This document shows positions 33,412 to 45,266 of a stretch of 64,000 nt of DNA, one piece after another. Position 1 is the stretch's first letter. Every line of letters starts with the position of its first letter. The notes below the pieces were generated by a model. That model searched no databases, was not told the DNA's origin, and saw nothing but the letters and a program-made list of their open reading frames with translations. The position numbers and the translations under genes were made by a program. The stretch is from Antilocapra americana (Eukaryota; Chordata; Mammalia; Artiodactyla; Antilocapridae), in NCBI GenBank assembly GCA_007570785.1, contig ML664161.1:42234472-42298471 (forward strand), in the 5' to 3' direction.

Positions 33412-35871
33412 TTAAACCTACTCTTTTGGGTTACAAAGTTAATGATGAAAATGCTAAAAATATTTTAAATGAACATGAAGTGAAATCATATATGTGGGCT
33501 AAATTCTTCTTTTTTATCTTTCAGAGTCGGTAGGTAAGAGACAACTGTTTAGATTTGTTAAGTAAAACAGTAGAATTATATTTTTACAGTAACAGAACTC
33601 ATCAATAGATCTGAAAATAAAATTGTCCAAATTAGGGCTGGGACTGCAGGAGAGGTAGAGAGAGAATTTGTTTTTATTTCACGCTTATATATGATGCTTA
33701 GGCTTTTATTATCACTGATTTTATGATTAAAAAAAATGAACAGTAAAGATGGTGGCAAAGGTAGTTGGCTATAAGCAATTCCCAGCTTCCCACATCTATA
33801 AAATAAACCTCAATAACTGATGTGCAGATAATCTGTAAACCTCATTACAACCAGTAGCTTCCATATCTCCTGCATTGTCACAATAGCTTATTGTTATCCA
33901 CTATCACAAAACAGACAGAATTGATGTTTCACTTGTTTTTCTATGGTCCCCTACAGAAAGTTCTAATGAGCAGCGAAATGACCAAAAGGACAGCCACTAT
34001 AGGGGGGAACAGAAGAACATTCTAAAGACCTTACTGATCCTCTGACTTTAAATCCCCGAATAATTAGAGCTGACTGTTTCACAGAGTTCATGACCACCAG
34101 AATACAGAGCCTTTCACGCATTTGGAAGGATGGATTTCTTTATGAATCTGCTAGCAATTTAACATGGCCTATCACATAATGAAGTTGATTTTGAGGTCAG
34201 AGATTAGGTATACCTACTATAAAACTGCATCAGCTGTAATAAAGTTTCAATAGCCAGGTCCGAGGCAAGAGTTAGGAGGTGAGCTATGGACACACTACAT
34301 CTCAGGTGGGGCTCAACCATACTCTCCTGACGAAGGTGCAAGTAAATTCAAACCATGTTTTCATCTATCTCTTGCATAATCTCTGATGCTGATCCCTGTA
34401 TTAAACAAGTACCAAATGCCTTTCACACCGTTTCTGACTGTTTAGTGATCAATTGAGTGGAATGTTATGGGAAAGAACAAGAAATCCTACCAGTTAATAT
34501 AAGAGGGCAGATGAGAAAAGCTTACCTTCCCATCTGCTGCCTCTGGCACTCATTAGTCACCCTGGCTTTCAGGAAACGGCAGGCAGATACAAGAGCTGGT
34601 GGAAATGGAAGCTATGGAAAAAGGAAGAAATGGGAAGGTGAGGACCTTGCCTGAGTAATCATGACATGTGCTCTTGAGGACTGACTGTTCCACAGACAAG
34701 TATGCATTTGTGCTTCCCAAGTTCCTGCCTCCAAACCAGAACCAGAGGAGGCAAGTGTATGGAAATGTTAGAATAACTTTTTATTGCTGTTTCTAGATAT
34801 TAATAATTCAGAAGTTTTGAGGTCTAATCTCAGAATAACCTACTATGAGGTCAGGAAAACCTGCTTTTTAATGATTACTGCATGGCTAGCCACATCTGGT
34901 TTAATTTTCTATTATCTGATAAAATAACAAAACACCATACTGTTTGATTATGTACCAGACTCCTGAAAATCTTAGTACAGGCTAGAATAGCAAGGTTTTC
35001 TTACAGCAGATATTGCAATTTGTACAATTTAACACTACAGGGAAAGGTAAATTCTAGTGTCTTGGTGACAAAAGGAGTAGTAAGTTTAAGTATTAAATTT
35101 GGAGCCAGGTGACATTTTGCTGAATCTAGTACTACCATTGTTTTGTGATTATTACTTATGAGTGATTTTTCTCATCCTTTTTTATATTTAAAGAGATATA
35201 TTAGACAGTCTCTCCTTTACAATATCTAAGTTTACATAGTTCTATATGTATTTTGGAGGATAATTTCTTACTACAGAGAGTTGAAATGTAAGTGTGGATT
35301 ACAAGTGGATTCATGACAGAGTTAATTATTGAACAAAATAGAGAGGAGAACATGGTTGTGACTGGATATTTAGCTGGCAAAGCTCAGAAGATGAACTTAG
35401 TAACTGAATAATGCATAACAACAACTTATTTGATTCAATTATAGTTTTAACCCTCAGATTTTCTTGCAGTCATGCTATGTTCATTACAATAAAATGTGTC
35501 AGGTTGCAGAAGACTACACAAGATCTGAAGAGAAACAAAAGAGAGAAAGACCTTGATTTTTAGTGTCAAATTCTTTGGAGAAAAAATTAATATAGTATAG
35601 AAAGTAGTGGCAATAAGAACTTACTATAAGAATCAGGGAACTTTATTTTTAGTGAGGTTAATGAGAAAAAGGAGGAGAAAAAGGGAATAAGAGGATATTT
35701 CACCTTAACCAATTAAAAAAAAATAGCAAGGAGATGGGAAGAACCAGAACTCAAAAATCCTTGACTAAAGGAATCAATATCCTCCTCACTCCACCACCAT
35801 CACTATCATTTCTTAACTCCCTTGCCAATTACTTGCCACAATGTGATACTTAAAGACTTCAATTCAGTGTT
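33412..35871. other. single-copy sequence
   Basis: About 2.4 kb without a named repeat or convincing exon. AT-rich throughout. The 65-codon frame at 34457-34654 is not supported by any other feature. Confidence 0.4.
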
Positions 35872-36735
35872 CCAAGGCAACAGAAATAAAAAGCAAATAA
35901 ATGGAACCTAATCAAACTTATAAGCTTTTGTATAGCAAAGCAAGCCATAAACAAAGTGAAATCACCATCTATGGTCTGGGAGAAAATATTTGCAAATGAT
36001 ACGACCAACAAGGGCTTAATTACAAAATATACAAACAGCTCATCCAACTCAATAACAACAATAAATCAAATTTAAAAATGGCTAGAAGACTTAAATAATA
36101 TTTACCCAAAGAAGTCATACAGATGGCCAACAGACATATAAAAAGATTTTCAATATTGTGCTAATTATTAGAGAAATGCAAATCAAAACTACAGTGAGAT
36201 AGCAACTCACATTGCTTAGAGTGGCCATCATTAAAACGTTTACCAAGAACATGTTGGAGAGAGTATGGAGAAAAGGAACCCACCTACATTGTTGGTAGGA
36301 ATATAAGTTCTAGCATGTTCAGTCGTGTCTGACTCTGCAGCTACATGGACTGTAGCCCATCAGTCTCCTCTGCCCATGGAATTTTTCTAGGCAAGAATAC
36401 TGGAGCAAGTTGTCATTTCCTCCTCCAGGGGATCTTCCCAACCCAGAGATCAAACCTGCGTCTACTGCATTGCTACAGATTCTTTACAGCTGAGTCACCA
36501 GGGAATATCTATAAGTTGGTGCAGCCACTATAGAAAGTACTATGGAAGTTCTTTTAAAAACTAGAAGTAGTGTTGTCATATGATCCAACAATCTCAATCC
36601 TGGGCAGGTATCCATAGAAAACTAATTCAAAAAGATATGTGCAACCCAATGTTCATAGCAGCACTACTTACAATAGCCAAGATATGGAAACAACCTAAAT
36701 GTCCATCAGTAGATGAATGGATAAAGAAGATATCA
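35872..36735 (+). mobile_element. L1 ORF2 segment hosting a Bov-tA
   Basis: Matches the late part of L1 ORF2: 'caaagtgaaatcaccatcta', 'gagaaatgcaaatcaaaact', 'atgttggagagagtatgg', then after the SINE 'ttggtgcagccactatagaa', 'tatgatccaacaatctc' and 'ccatcagtagatgaatggat'. The usual 3' UTR and poly(A) are absent at 36735, so the 3' end has been lost or moved. Decayed coding. Confidence 0.85.
36309..36507 (-). mobile_element. Bov-tA SINE nested in L1 ORF2
   Basis: 'tgttcagtcgtgtctgactc' to 'cagctgagtcaccagggaat' in reverse. 'tataag' on both sides (36302-36307 and about 36511-36516) is a plausible short remnant of the duplication. Confidence 0.9.
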
Positions 36736-38293
36736 TCAAAACACCTAACTTATGAGAAAGTTTGGTTGAATTATCAAAAGGGATGTTTTTCAGGTTTTAA
36801 ACAATGTGTATGGGACTCTCCTCCATATAACAATCTATAGGACAGATTGAGTAACTTCCTCTGAAAGAAACAGATTGTTTAATTATTTGGGCAGTTGGTA
36901 AAACACTCTTGAGCCTTTGCTTTCAGTAATTTCTTCAACTGATTTAAATATTTTAACTAAATATTTTTAGTTAAATCTCATATCTAAGTTCAGTGAGAGT
37001 AAAGACCACTTCTTTTAATTATTTGTGCTGCACAAGAGCTATACCTAGTATAACAGGTTCTCAGTCACCAAATGAGTGCTTGGATTGATTGACCAAGCAC
37101 TCATTCTGATTTCATCACTCTGGTTATTCCTGTATTTCATTTGTTCCTTTATTATTATGTATGAATATTAGATTACTGGAACTGGTTTAATGAACAGATG
37201 AGAATCATTTCTAATAAACATTTTCTATTTGTATGCAAACAGATAATAGCAAAGGCCTTGAAAATATCTTCTGTAATCCTGTCTGCTTTATGAAAATGTT
37301 TGGCAATGATATGTTTGTAGACATTACTAATATAAAAATCTAAACCCATATATCCAAATTAATAGGTTATACATGCAACAACAGCTTTTATTGAAAATAT
37401 AAATAATTAATTTAATCCCAGCTCCTGAGTGTTATAATACAAATGATTTTTGAAAGTGTTTATTCAACTTTCGATGCAGATCAATAATTTTCAAAAAATT
37501 TTGACAGCAGTGGGAACTTTTAAAAATAAACTTTATACAAATATCTTCAAGCAAAATTGATTATGTATAATGATAATGAAATCATTTCATAATAACCTAA
37601 TTGAAACAACTCATAAATTAAGGAGAACAAGGCTTTATATGAAAAGAAAAATTTAATCAGTAACCATAAAATCTTAGTCTCAACAGTATATTTCATTTCC
37701 AGATTATGTTTTAATAGGAGGTAGTAGGGAAAAAAAATCTGATAAGGTTAAAAAGTAACAAAAGAATACTAGTTGAACTATTTTTAGATATTGTTTTCTA
37801 AAAAAAATTTAGGATATCTCTCTCTTAAATCCATCCAGAAACTTAAAAGCAGATGAATTGGAAGATCTTTTATGCAGAAGTATATACAATAAAATTATCC
37901 AAACAATAGACTTATCCTAAAATGATTTAAATAATTATCCACTCTTAATAATTATACTATTGTAATAATTTTAAAAAACATTTGCTATAATGTCTGGAAC
38001 ACATTGGTGTTGTGATTCTACAATTAACTCATCAGTTAGCAAGGCCTAATCAAACATAATTGAATTAGATAATGCAAATCATTAATAGCTAAATCAAAAA
38101 TTACTCTCTCAGAGGCAGTGAAGATCACTTGGTTTTCCATGCGGCAAATCTCACTTACTTCAGGGGTGGAGACAGTTCTTGTGCAACTAAAAGGTAGGTA
38201 CACTGAAAAAACTAGAGCAAGAACAAGCATACAGTATGCTCTGACTTATCTTTTCCAACGGACTTTTACACCATTCGTTCCTCTAGTTTTTTC
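36736..38293. other. AT-rich single-copy sequence with possible L2 tail
   Basis: About 36990-37095 resembles an L2 3' end ('gtaaagaccacttctttt', 'gtgcttggattgattga'). A perfect 10-bp inverted repeat, tttaactaaa/tttagttaaa with a 4-base loop, lies at 36952-36975. The remainder is strongly AT-rich with no recognised element. Confidence 0.4.
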
Positions 38294-38301
38294 GCCAAGT
38301 A

Positions 38302-41300
38302 TCAGTTCAGTCACTCAGTCACGTCTGACTCTTTGCCACCCCATGGACTGCAGCACACAAGGCTTCCCTGTCCATCACCAACTCCCAGAGCTTGCTCAGA
38401 CTCATGTCCATTGAGTCAGTGATGCCATCTAACAATATTGTACCCTTCTTCTCCAGCCTTCAATCTTTCCCAGAATCAGGGTCTTTTCAAATGAGTCAGT
38501 TCTTTGCATCGGGTGGCCAAAGTACTGGAGTTCCAGCTTAAGCATCAGTCCTTCCAATGAATATTCAGGACTGATTTCCTTTAGGATTGACTGGTTTGAT
38601 CTCCTTGAAGTCCAAGGGACTCTCAAGAGTCTTCTCAAACACCACAGTTTAAAAGCATGAATTCTTCTGTACTCAGCTTTCTTTATGGTCCAACTCTCAC
38701 ATCCATACATGACTATTGGAAAACTCAAAGCTTTGGCTAGATGGACCTTTGTCAGCAGAACAATGTCTCTGCTTTTTAATATGCTGTCTAGGTTGGTCAT
38801 AACTTTTCTTCCAAGGAGCAACTGTCTTTTAATTTCATGGCTGCAGTCACCATACACAGTGATTTTGGAGCCAAAGAAAATAAAACCTCTCACTGTTTCT
38901 ATTGTTTTCCCATCTGTTTGTCATGAAGTGATGGGACCAGGTGCCATGATCTTGGTTTTTGAATGTTGAGTTTTAAGCCAGCTTTTTCACTCTCCTCTTT
39001 CACTTTCATCAAGAGGCTCTTTAGTTCTTCTTTGCTTTCTGCCATAAGGGTGGTGTCATCTGCATATCTGAGGTTATCATTATTTCTCCCAGCGATCTTG
39101 ATTTCAGCTTCTGGGTCATCCAAATCTCGTCTTTCACATGATATACTCTGCATATAAATTAAATAAGCAGGGTGACAATAAACAACCTTCACATACTCCT
39201 TTCCCTATTTGGAACCAGTCTGTTGTTCCATGTCCAGTTCTAACTGTTGCTTCTTGACCTGCATACAGATTTCTCAGTAGGCAGGTAAGGTGGTCTGGTA
39301 TTCCCATCTCTTTAAGAATTTTCCACAGTTTTCGGTGATCCACACAGTCAAAGGCTTTGGCATAGTCAGTAAAGCAGAAATAGATGTTTTTCTGGAACTC
39401 TTTTGCTTTTTTGATGATCCAGCGGATGTTGGCAATTTGATCTCTGGTTCCTCTGCCTTTTTTAAATCCAGTTTGAACATCTGAAGTTCTCAGTCCATGT
39501 ACTGTTGAAGCTTAGCTTGGAGAATTTTCAGCATTACATTGCTAGTGTGTGAGATCAGTGCAATTGTGTGGTAGTTTGAACCACAATCACAGAAAACTAA
39601 CCAAACTTATCACATGGATCACAACTTTGTCTAACTCAGTGAAACTATGAGCCATGCCTTGTAGGGCCACCCAAGACAGATGGGTCATAGTAGGGAGTTC
39701 AGAGAAATGTGGTCCACTGGAGAAGGAACTAGCAAACCACTTTAATATTCTTGCCTTGAGAAACCCATAAACAGTTTGAAAAGGCAAAAAATATGACACT
39801 AAAAGACGAAATTCCCATGTCAGTAGGTGCCCAATGTGCTACTGGAGAAATAGCTCCAGAAAGAATGAAGAAGCTGAGCCAAAGCAAAACAATGCCCAGC
39901 TGTGGATGTGATAGGTGATGGAAGTAAAGCCCAATGCTGTAAGGAACAATATTGCGTAGGAGCCAGGAATGTTAAGTCCAAGAGTCAAGGTAAACTGGAA
40001 GAGGTCATATAGGAGATGGCAAGAGTGGACATTAACATTCTAGGAATCAGTGAACTAAGATGGACCGGAATGGGCAAATTTAATTCAGATAATCATTACA
40101 TCTACTGTTGTGGATGTAACACAAGAATCCCTTAGAAGAAATGAAGTAGCCATCATAGTCAACAAGAGTCTGAAATGCAGTATTTGGGTGCAGTCTCAAA
40201 AATGACAGAGTGATTTATGTTCATTTCCAAGGAAAAGCATTCAATATCACAGTAATCCAGGTCTATGTCTCAACCACTAATGCCATAGAAGCTGAAGTTG
40301 AATGGTTCTAAGAAGACCTACAAGGTCTTCTAGAACTAACACCAAAAAAAGATGTCCTTTTCATCTTAGGGGACTGAAATGCAAAAGTAGGAAGTCAAGA
40401 GATACCTGGAGTAACAGGTAAGTTTGGTCTTGGAGTACAGAATAAAGCAGGGCAAAGGCTAATAGAGTTTTGTTAAGAGAATGCACTGATTATAGCAAAT
40501 GCCCTCTTCCAACAACACAAGAGATGACTCTACATAGGGACATAACCAGATGGTCAATACTGAAATCAGATTTTTTGCAGCTGAAGATGGAGAAGCACTA
40601 TACAGTCAGCAAAAACAAGACTGGAGCAGACTGTGGCTCAGATCTTGAAGTCCTTATTGCTAAATTCTGACTTAAAGAAAGTACAGAAACCCACTAGACC
40701 ATTCAGGCATGACCTAAACCAAATCCCTTAGGGATTATACAGTGGAAGTGACAAATAGATTCAAGGGATTAGATTTGATAGACAGAGAATCTGAAGAACT
40801 ATGGAGAGAGGTTCATAACATTGTACAAGATGCTGTGATGGAAAACATCCACAAGAAAAAGATATTCAAAAAAGCAAAATGGTTGCCTGAGGAGGCCTTA
40901 CAAATAGCTGAGACAAGACATGAAAGGCAAAGGAGAAAAGGAAAGATACACTCATCTGAATGCAGAGTTCCAATGAATAACAAGGAGAAATTAGCCTTTT
41001 TAAGTGATCAATGCAAAGAAATAGAGGAAAACAAAATGGGAAAGGTGAGATCTCTTCAAGAAAATTAGAGATAACAAGGGAATATTTCATGCCAACATGG
41101 GCACAATAAAGGACAGAAATGGTATGGACCTAACAGAAGCAGAAGATATTAAGAAGAGATAGCAAGAATACACAGAAGAACTATACAAAAAAGATCTTAA
41201 TGACCCTGATAACCATGACAATGTGATCACTCACCTAGAGCCAGACATCCAGGAATGTGAAGTCAAGTGGATCTTAGGAAGCATCACTAAGAACAAAGCT

Positions 41301-41486
41301 AGTGGAGGTGATGGAATTCCATGTGAACTATTTCAAGTCCTGAAAGATGATGCTGTGAAAGTCCTGCACTCAATATGCCAGAAAATTTGAAAAACTCAGC
41401 AGTGGCCACACAACTGGAAAAGGTCAGTTTTCATTCCAATCCCAAAGAAAGGCAATGCCAAAGAATGCTCAAGCCACCACACAGTT
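38302..41486 (-). mobile_element. near full-length BovB with its 5' half inverted
   Basis: Total 3.19 kb, close to the ~3.2-kb family length. 38302-39580 is the 3' half in minus orientation (tail, RT with YADD at 39055-39066, RT start). 39581-41486 is the 5' half in plus orientation (5' UTR, endonuclease region, linker up to RT). The halves share ~20 bp of element sequence, around 39560-39580 and 41467-41487. The duplication gccaagta lies at 38294-38301 and 41487-41494. The ORF is dead: for example the endonuclease motif GDWN reads GD-stop-N at about 40369-40380, and the 5' half carries other stops. The arrangement is what twin priming during one insertion would leave. Confidence 0.93.
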
Positions 41487-41494
41487 GCCAAGTA

Positions 41495-41679
41495 CAATCG
41501 ACGTAAATGGTTTTGGTACACTCCAATATACAGACCAAGGATGTCTTAAAAAATAGAAATTCCATTAAAATACTGCATGATACATTTTGTAAGAATTAAG
41601 GAAATGAACGTACATTAGTAATTCTGAGAGTTGTTGAGCAGAATTTGTTGTATTCTCATCATTTACCAGTGGTTTCTCA
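41495..41679. other. single-copy spacer
   Basis: No element recognised. Confidence 0.35.
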
Positions 41680-42080
41680 TAAAATGAAACATACTTTTAC
41701 CATTTGATCAAGCCAACTGTCCTTGATATTTAACCAAGTAGCTGAAAACTTAAGTCCATGCAGAAATCTGCATAAAAATGTTTATGGAAACTTTATTCAT
41801 AATTGCTTGAACTTGAAAGCAACCACGATGTCCTTCAGTAGGTGAATGGATAAATAAACTATGGTACATCTAGACAGTAGAATATTATTCAAAGCTAAGA
41901 AGAAAAAAAGTATCAAGCTATGAAAAGACATGGAGAAGACTTAAATGTAATTATTAAGTGAAAGATGGCAATCTTTAAATAATACATACTGTCTGATTCC
42001 AACTAAATTACATTCTAGAAAAGGCTGATTGTGGAGACAACACAAAAAAAGCAGGGTTTGTCAGGGATTAGGGAAAAGGA

Positions 42081-42290
42081 TGGACTTTCCCAATGGCTTA
42101 GGCAGTGAAGAATCTGCCTGCAGTGCAAGAGACATAGGAGACACAAGTTCAATCCCTGGATCAGAAAGATCCCCTGGAGGAGAAAATAGCAACCTATTCC
42201 AATATTATTGCCTGGAAAATTTCATGGAAGAGGAGCCTGGCAGACTACAGCCCATAGGTTCATGAAGACTGAGCACATGACAGAGGGATT
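42081..42290 (+). mobile_element. Bov-tA SINE, diverged
   Basis: 'gactttcccaatggcttagg' head, 'gttcaatccctggatcag', 'attgcctggaaaatttcatg' and 'gcacatgacagag'. Nested in L1. Confidence 0.88.
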
Positions 42291-42500
42291 ATTAGGGATA
42301 ACTGGGAAGAGCACACAGGACTTTTAGGACAGTGAAACTACTCTGTATAGTGATACTATGGTGGTAAATGCATATCATTATAAATTTATCCAAAGCCATG
42401 GAATACATAATATGAACACTGGAACCTAATATAAACTATGGACTTGGGACAATGATATGTTGGTGTAACTTCATCAGTTGTAACAAATGCACTAATCTAG

Positions 42501-42715
42501 GGGCTTCCCAGGTGGTACTAGGGGTAAAGTACCTGCTTGCCAGTGCAGAAGATGTAAGAGACATGGGTTCAATCCCTGGGTCGGGAAAATCCCCTGGAGG
42601 AGGGCATAGATACTCACTCCAGTATTCTTGCCTGGAGAATTCCATGGACAGAGGAGCCTGATGAGGTACAGTACCTAGGGTTGCAAAGGGTCAGACACTA
42701 CAGCAGTGACTTAAC
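42501..42715 (+). mobile_element. Bov-tA SINE
   Basis: 'gggcttcccaggtggtacta' head, 'gttcaatccctgggtcgg', 'cttgcctggagaattccatg' and 'ggtcagacactacagcagtg'. The second SINE nested in the same L1. Confidence 0.92.
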
Positions 42716-42770
42716 AGGCTTGCAGGTACCAGTCTGCTAGGGGATACTGAAAATGAGGAATGTAGGGGCA

Positions 42771-42865
42771 GTGAGCAATACTGCTGTGAACCTAAAATTG
42801 CTCTAAAATAAAGACTCAAAAAAGTTCTTACTCCCTTAAATAATAGACATTAGCCGTGATTCCTG
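42771..42865 (+). repeat. 95-bp dispersed duplication, copy 1
   Basis: The last ~50 bp of the L1 plus ~40 bp of its single-copy flank. Identical over all 95 bases to 45172-45266, same orientation. Confidence 0.95.
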
Positions 42866-45171
42866 GATCCTTTGAAGATAGAAGGGTGTGTGTGTGTGAG
42901 TTGTGTGTAGCCTGTTACTTTACTGGCATCCTTGTAATCTGACCTGGGTTTCATCTAGCTGTGGTAGTTTATTGCTGTTTCCTCTCATCAGGGGCTTTGT
43001 GGATTACTCAGATATCCCTTCTTCTCAGTTTCCGGGGATCTCCTCTTGACGCTCCCTCTATAGTAAAAATGCATCTCCTGAAGTTGGTAACTTTATTGCT
43101 CCATTAGCCTTAGGTCTGTCTGTTAGCTGAGATCTTCTGGCTCATCTTAGGTATCTCAAATTGCATCTAAGAATACCCCCAAGCAAGGTCCTCCAGAGAG
43201 TCCACACTAGATCTGTGGGGAACATTCACAGGTCTCTAGCCCATCAGACTCTGGGCATGCAGACTGTCCCTGCCATCGCTATTTCTCTTTTTGTTTTTTA
43301 TGTAAGCAAGCAACTTCAGATGTGGCCTTCTGCTCATTCCTCAAGACGATGTCAGACACCATTTTACTGCTCCTCAAACTACAGGAAAGTTACTTAACCT
43401 TTTAGATTGGTCCCACTGAAGTTCCTCACATTAGTAAAGTGAGAATGAAGCCCTGCCCTCCCTACCCTCTACCTTCAGGAGGGTGAACATGGTGAATTCA
43501 CATGACTTGATTTGAGCATCTCTCTGGGAAAACCCTTTCTCAAATTCCCACCTTTCCTTCTCCAGGCCTCTGTATCCCCCTTTAAAAGCTAAAAGTATGT
43601 GGTCAGCCAAGGTCATAAAGCTAGTAGTATTAAGCTTCCTTTGTAAATCCTGGGAAGATGGTTTATCATTTCATTTTGGATGGTTAATTCAGAATCTGCC
43701 ACCTTTCTTTTGTCCCTGACCTTTTGGGAACTCAGTCTAAATCATGAGTTTCAAAGAAATCCATTCTAATACCTTTCTCTTTATAATATAAAGGCCTTTT
43801 GTAAATGATTTCCAAGCCTACCAGCAATATACAGCATTTCCCACATTCATGTTTTTATGCACATGAGTGACTTCTGAACCAAGAGCAGAACATCACCAAA
43901 CAGCTGTGCTCAAGGCTGCTTGGCTTTTAAATGAGCTCTGTAGACATGTGCTGCAGAGATGTGCAGGTGTGAATTAAAAACAAACAAACCAACATGGGAT
44001 TAGAGCTTTTCCTAATCTGTGTCATATAACATTAAGCTTATACAGATGCAGAAGGATGACAGAAAAAGCATTATTCTGAGGACTGCATAAAGTCTCTGAA
44101 AACAATAAATAAATAAATTGTAGTCTTCAATATATTAATGTATGTAACATATTTGAGTGTCTATAATGTTATGTATCATAAAATTGCAGCTTTAAGAGTT
44201 AAAATACATTTAAAGAATAAAATTAAAACCAGACATTTGTATAATAAGGCAAAAAGGCAAGAAGTCAGTGACTGGGTTATTTTTATTTAACCATTATTGA
44301 AAAACCTGCTAGGCTGTTTTGTGCATTTCTATTAGCATAAATAAAGAATATTTGCTAAATGTGTATGATAAACTTCCTAACATCTTTGAAAGTTGAGCTC
44401 TATAATGTGTGAATAAATAATAGCCAGATATTGATTTTAAAAAGGGAAATTCTCCATTTTTGGATTTGGAATTTGCTCATTTGAAAATATGCCTACTCCT
44501 ACAATTGTCTCTAAGTCTGATGGAAAACAGAAATATTTACAAGGGCTCAGACAAAGCAAAGTTGAAACATTCTAAAGATGGTTCATTAAATGGAGAGGGG
44601 TAGATTTTGGAAGAGGCCAGAACTCTGGGAAAGCCTTCCCTCTAAGCATCTATTCTAGACTCAAACTCTTGATTAGTATTTCATTCAGATTATAAAAGTA
44701 GAAATTCACAAATTGTTAAATTCCCTTTTTAATAATTTCATGTGAATTAAATCAACTGAATCCTACATAAGTGAAATAAATTGCATTCTGAATCTGGGAA
44801 TTTGTTGTAATGAACTGAGAAAGGAAGGGCTCATCTGGAGATTTGGGTATTGACAGAGGATATCAGTGGACCTAAGTGAGGTATCCTAAGGGGGACCCTA
44901 TGACAGCTGAAGAGTACACAAGAGTTTTTGGAAAATAACAGAAAAAAATTAGGTAGACGAGGTGCATAAAACTTTCTCTTTAGAAAAAAAAAGACCCTTA
45001 AGAAGCTTTGGAAAGTTGCTTGACTTATGTACTCAGGATTCTCAATGACCCTTAAATACCAAGACTGGAGTAGAAGATTGGGATTTCGATATCTCCTTCT
45101 CACATCCCTTCTCCCAGCCTCTGTTATTTCAATGTTTAATCTTTCTCCACTCAAGGTAAAAGTAAAGGGAT
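42866..45171. other. single-copy sequence
   Basis: No exon recognised. A short MIR-like phrase ('gaaagttacttaacctttta', about 43384) is too weak to call. A GTGT run is near 42887-42906. Confidence 0.4.
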
Positions 45172-45266
45172 GTGAGCAATACTGCTGTGAACCTAAAATT
45201 GCTCTAAAATAAAGACTCAAAAAAGTTCTTACTCCCTTAAATAATAGACATTAGCCGTGATTCCTG
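45172..45266 (+). repeat. 95-bp dispersed duplication, copy 2
   Basis: Exact copy of 42771-42865 including L1-derived and flanking unique bases. It is inserted in otherwise unrelated single-copy sequence, with no poly(A) and no evident target-site duplication. Confidence 0.95.

Larger units (their letters stand above)
41680..42828 (+). mobile_element. old L1 3' end hosting two Bov-tA
   Basis: Pieces at about 41680-42080, 42291-42500 and 42716-42828 are collinear L1: 'taggtgaatggataaataaa', 'ctatggtacatctagacag', then 'gaaactactctgtatagtg' and 'acttcatcagttgtaacaaa', then 'ctgctgtgaacctaaaattg' and 'ctctaaaataaagactcaa'. An old mammalian L1 subfamily. The A tail is only a short A run at about 42818-42823. 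Confidence 0.85.
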
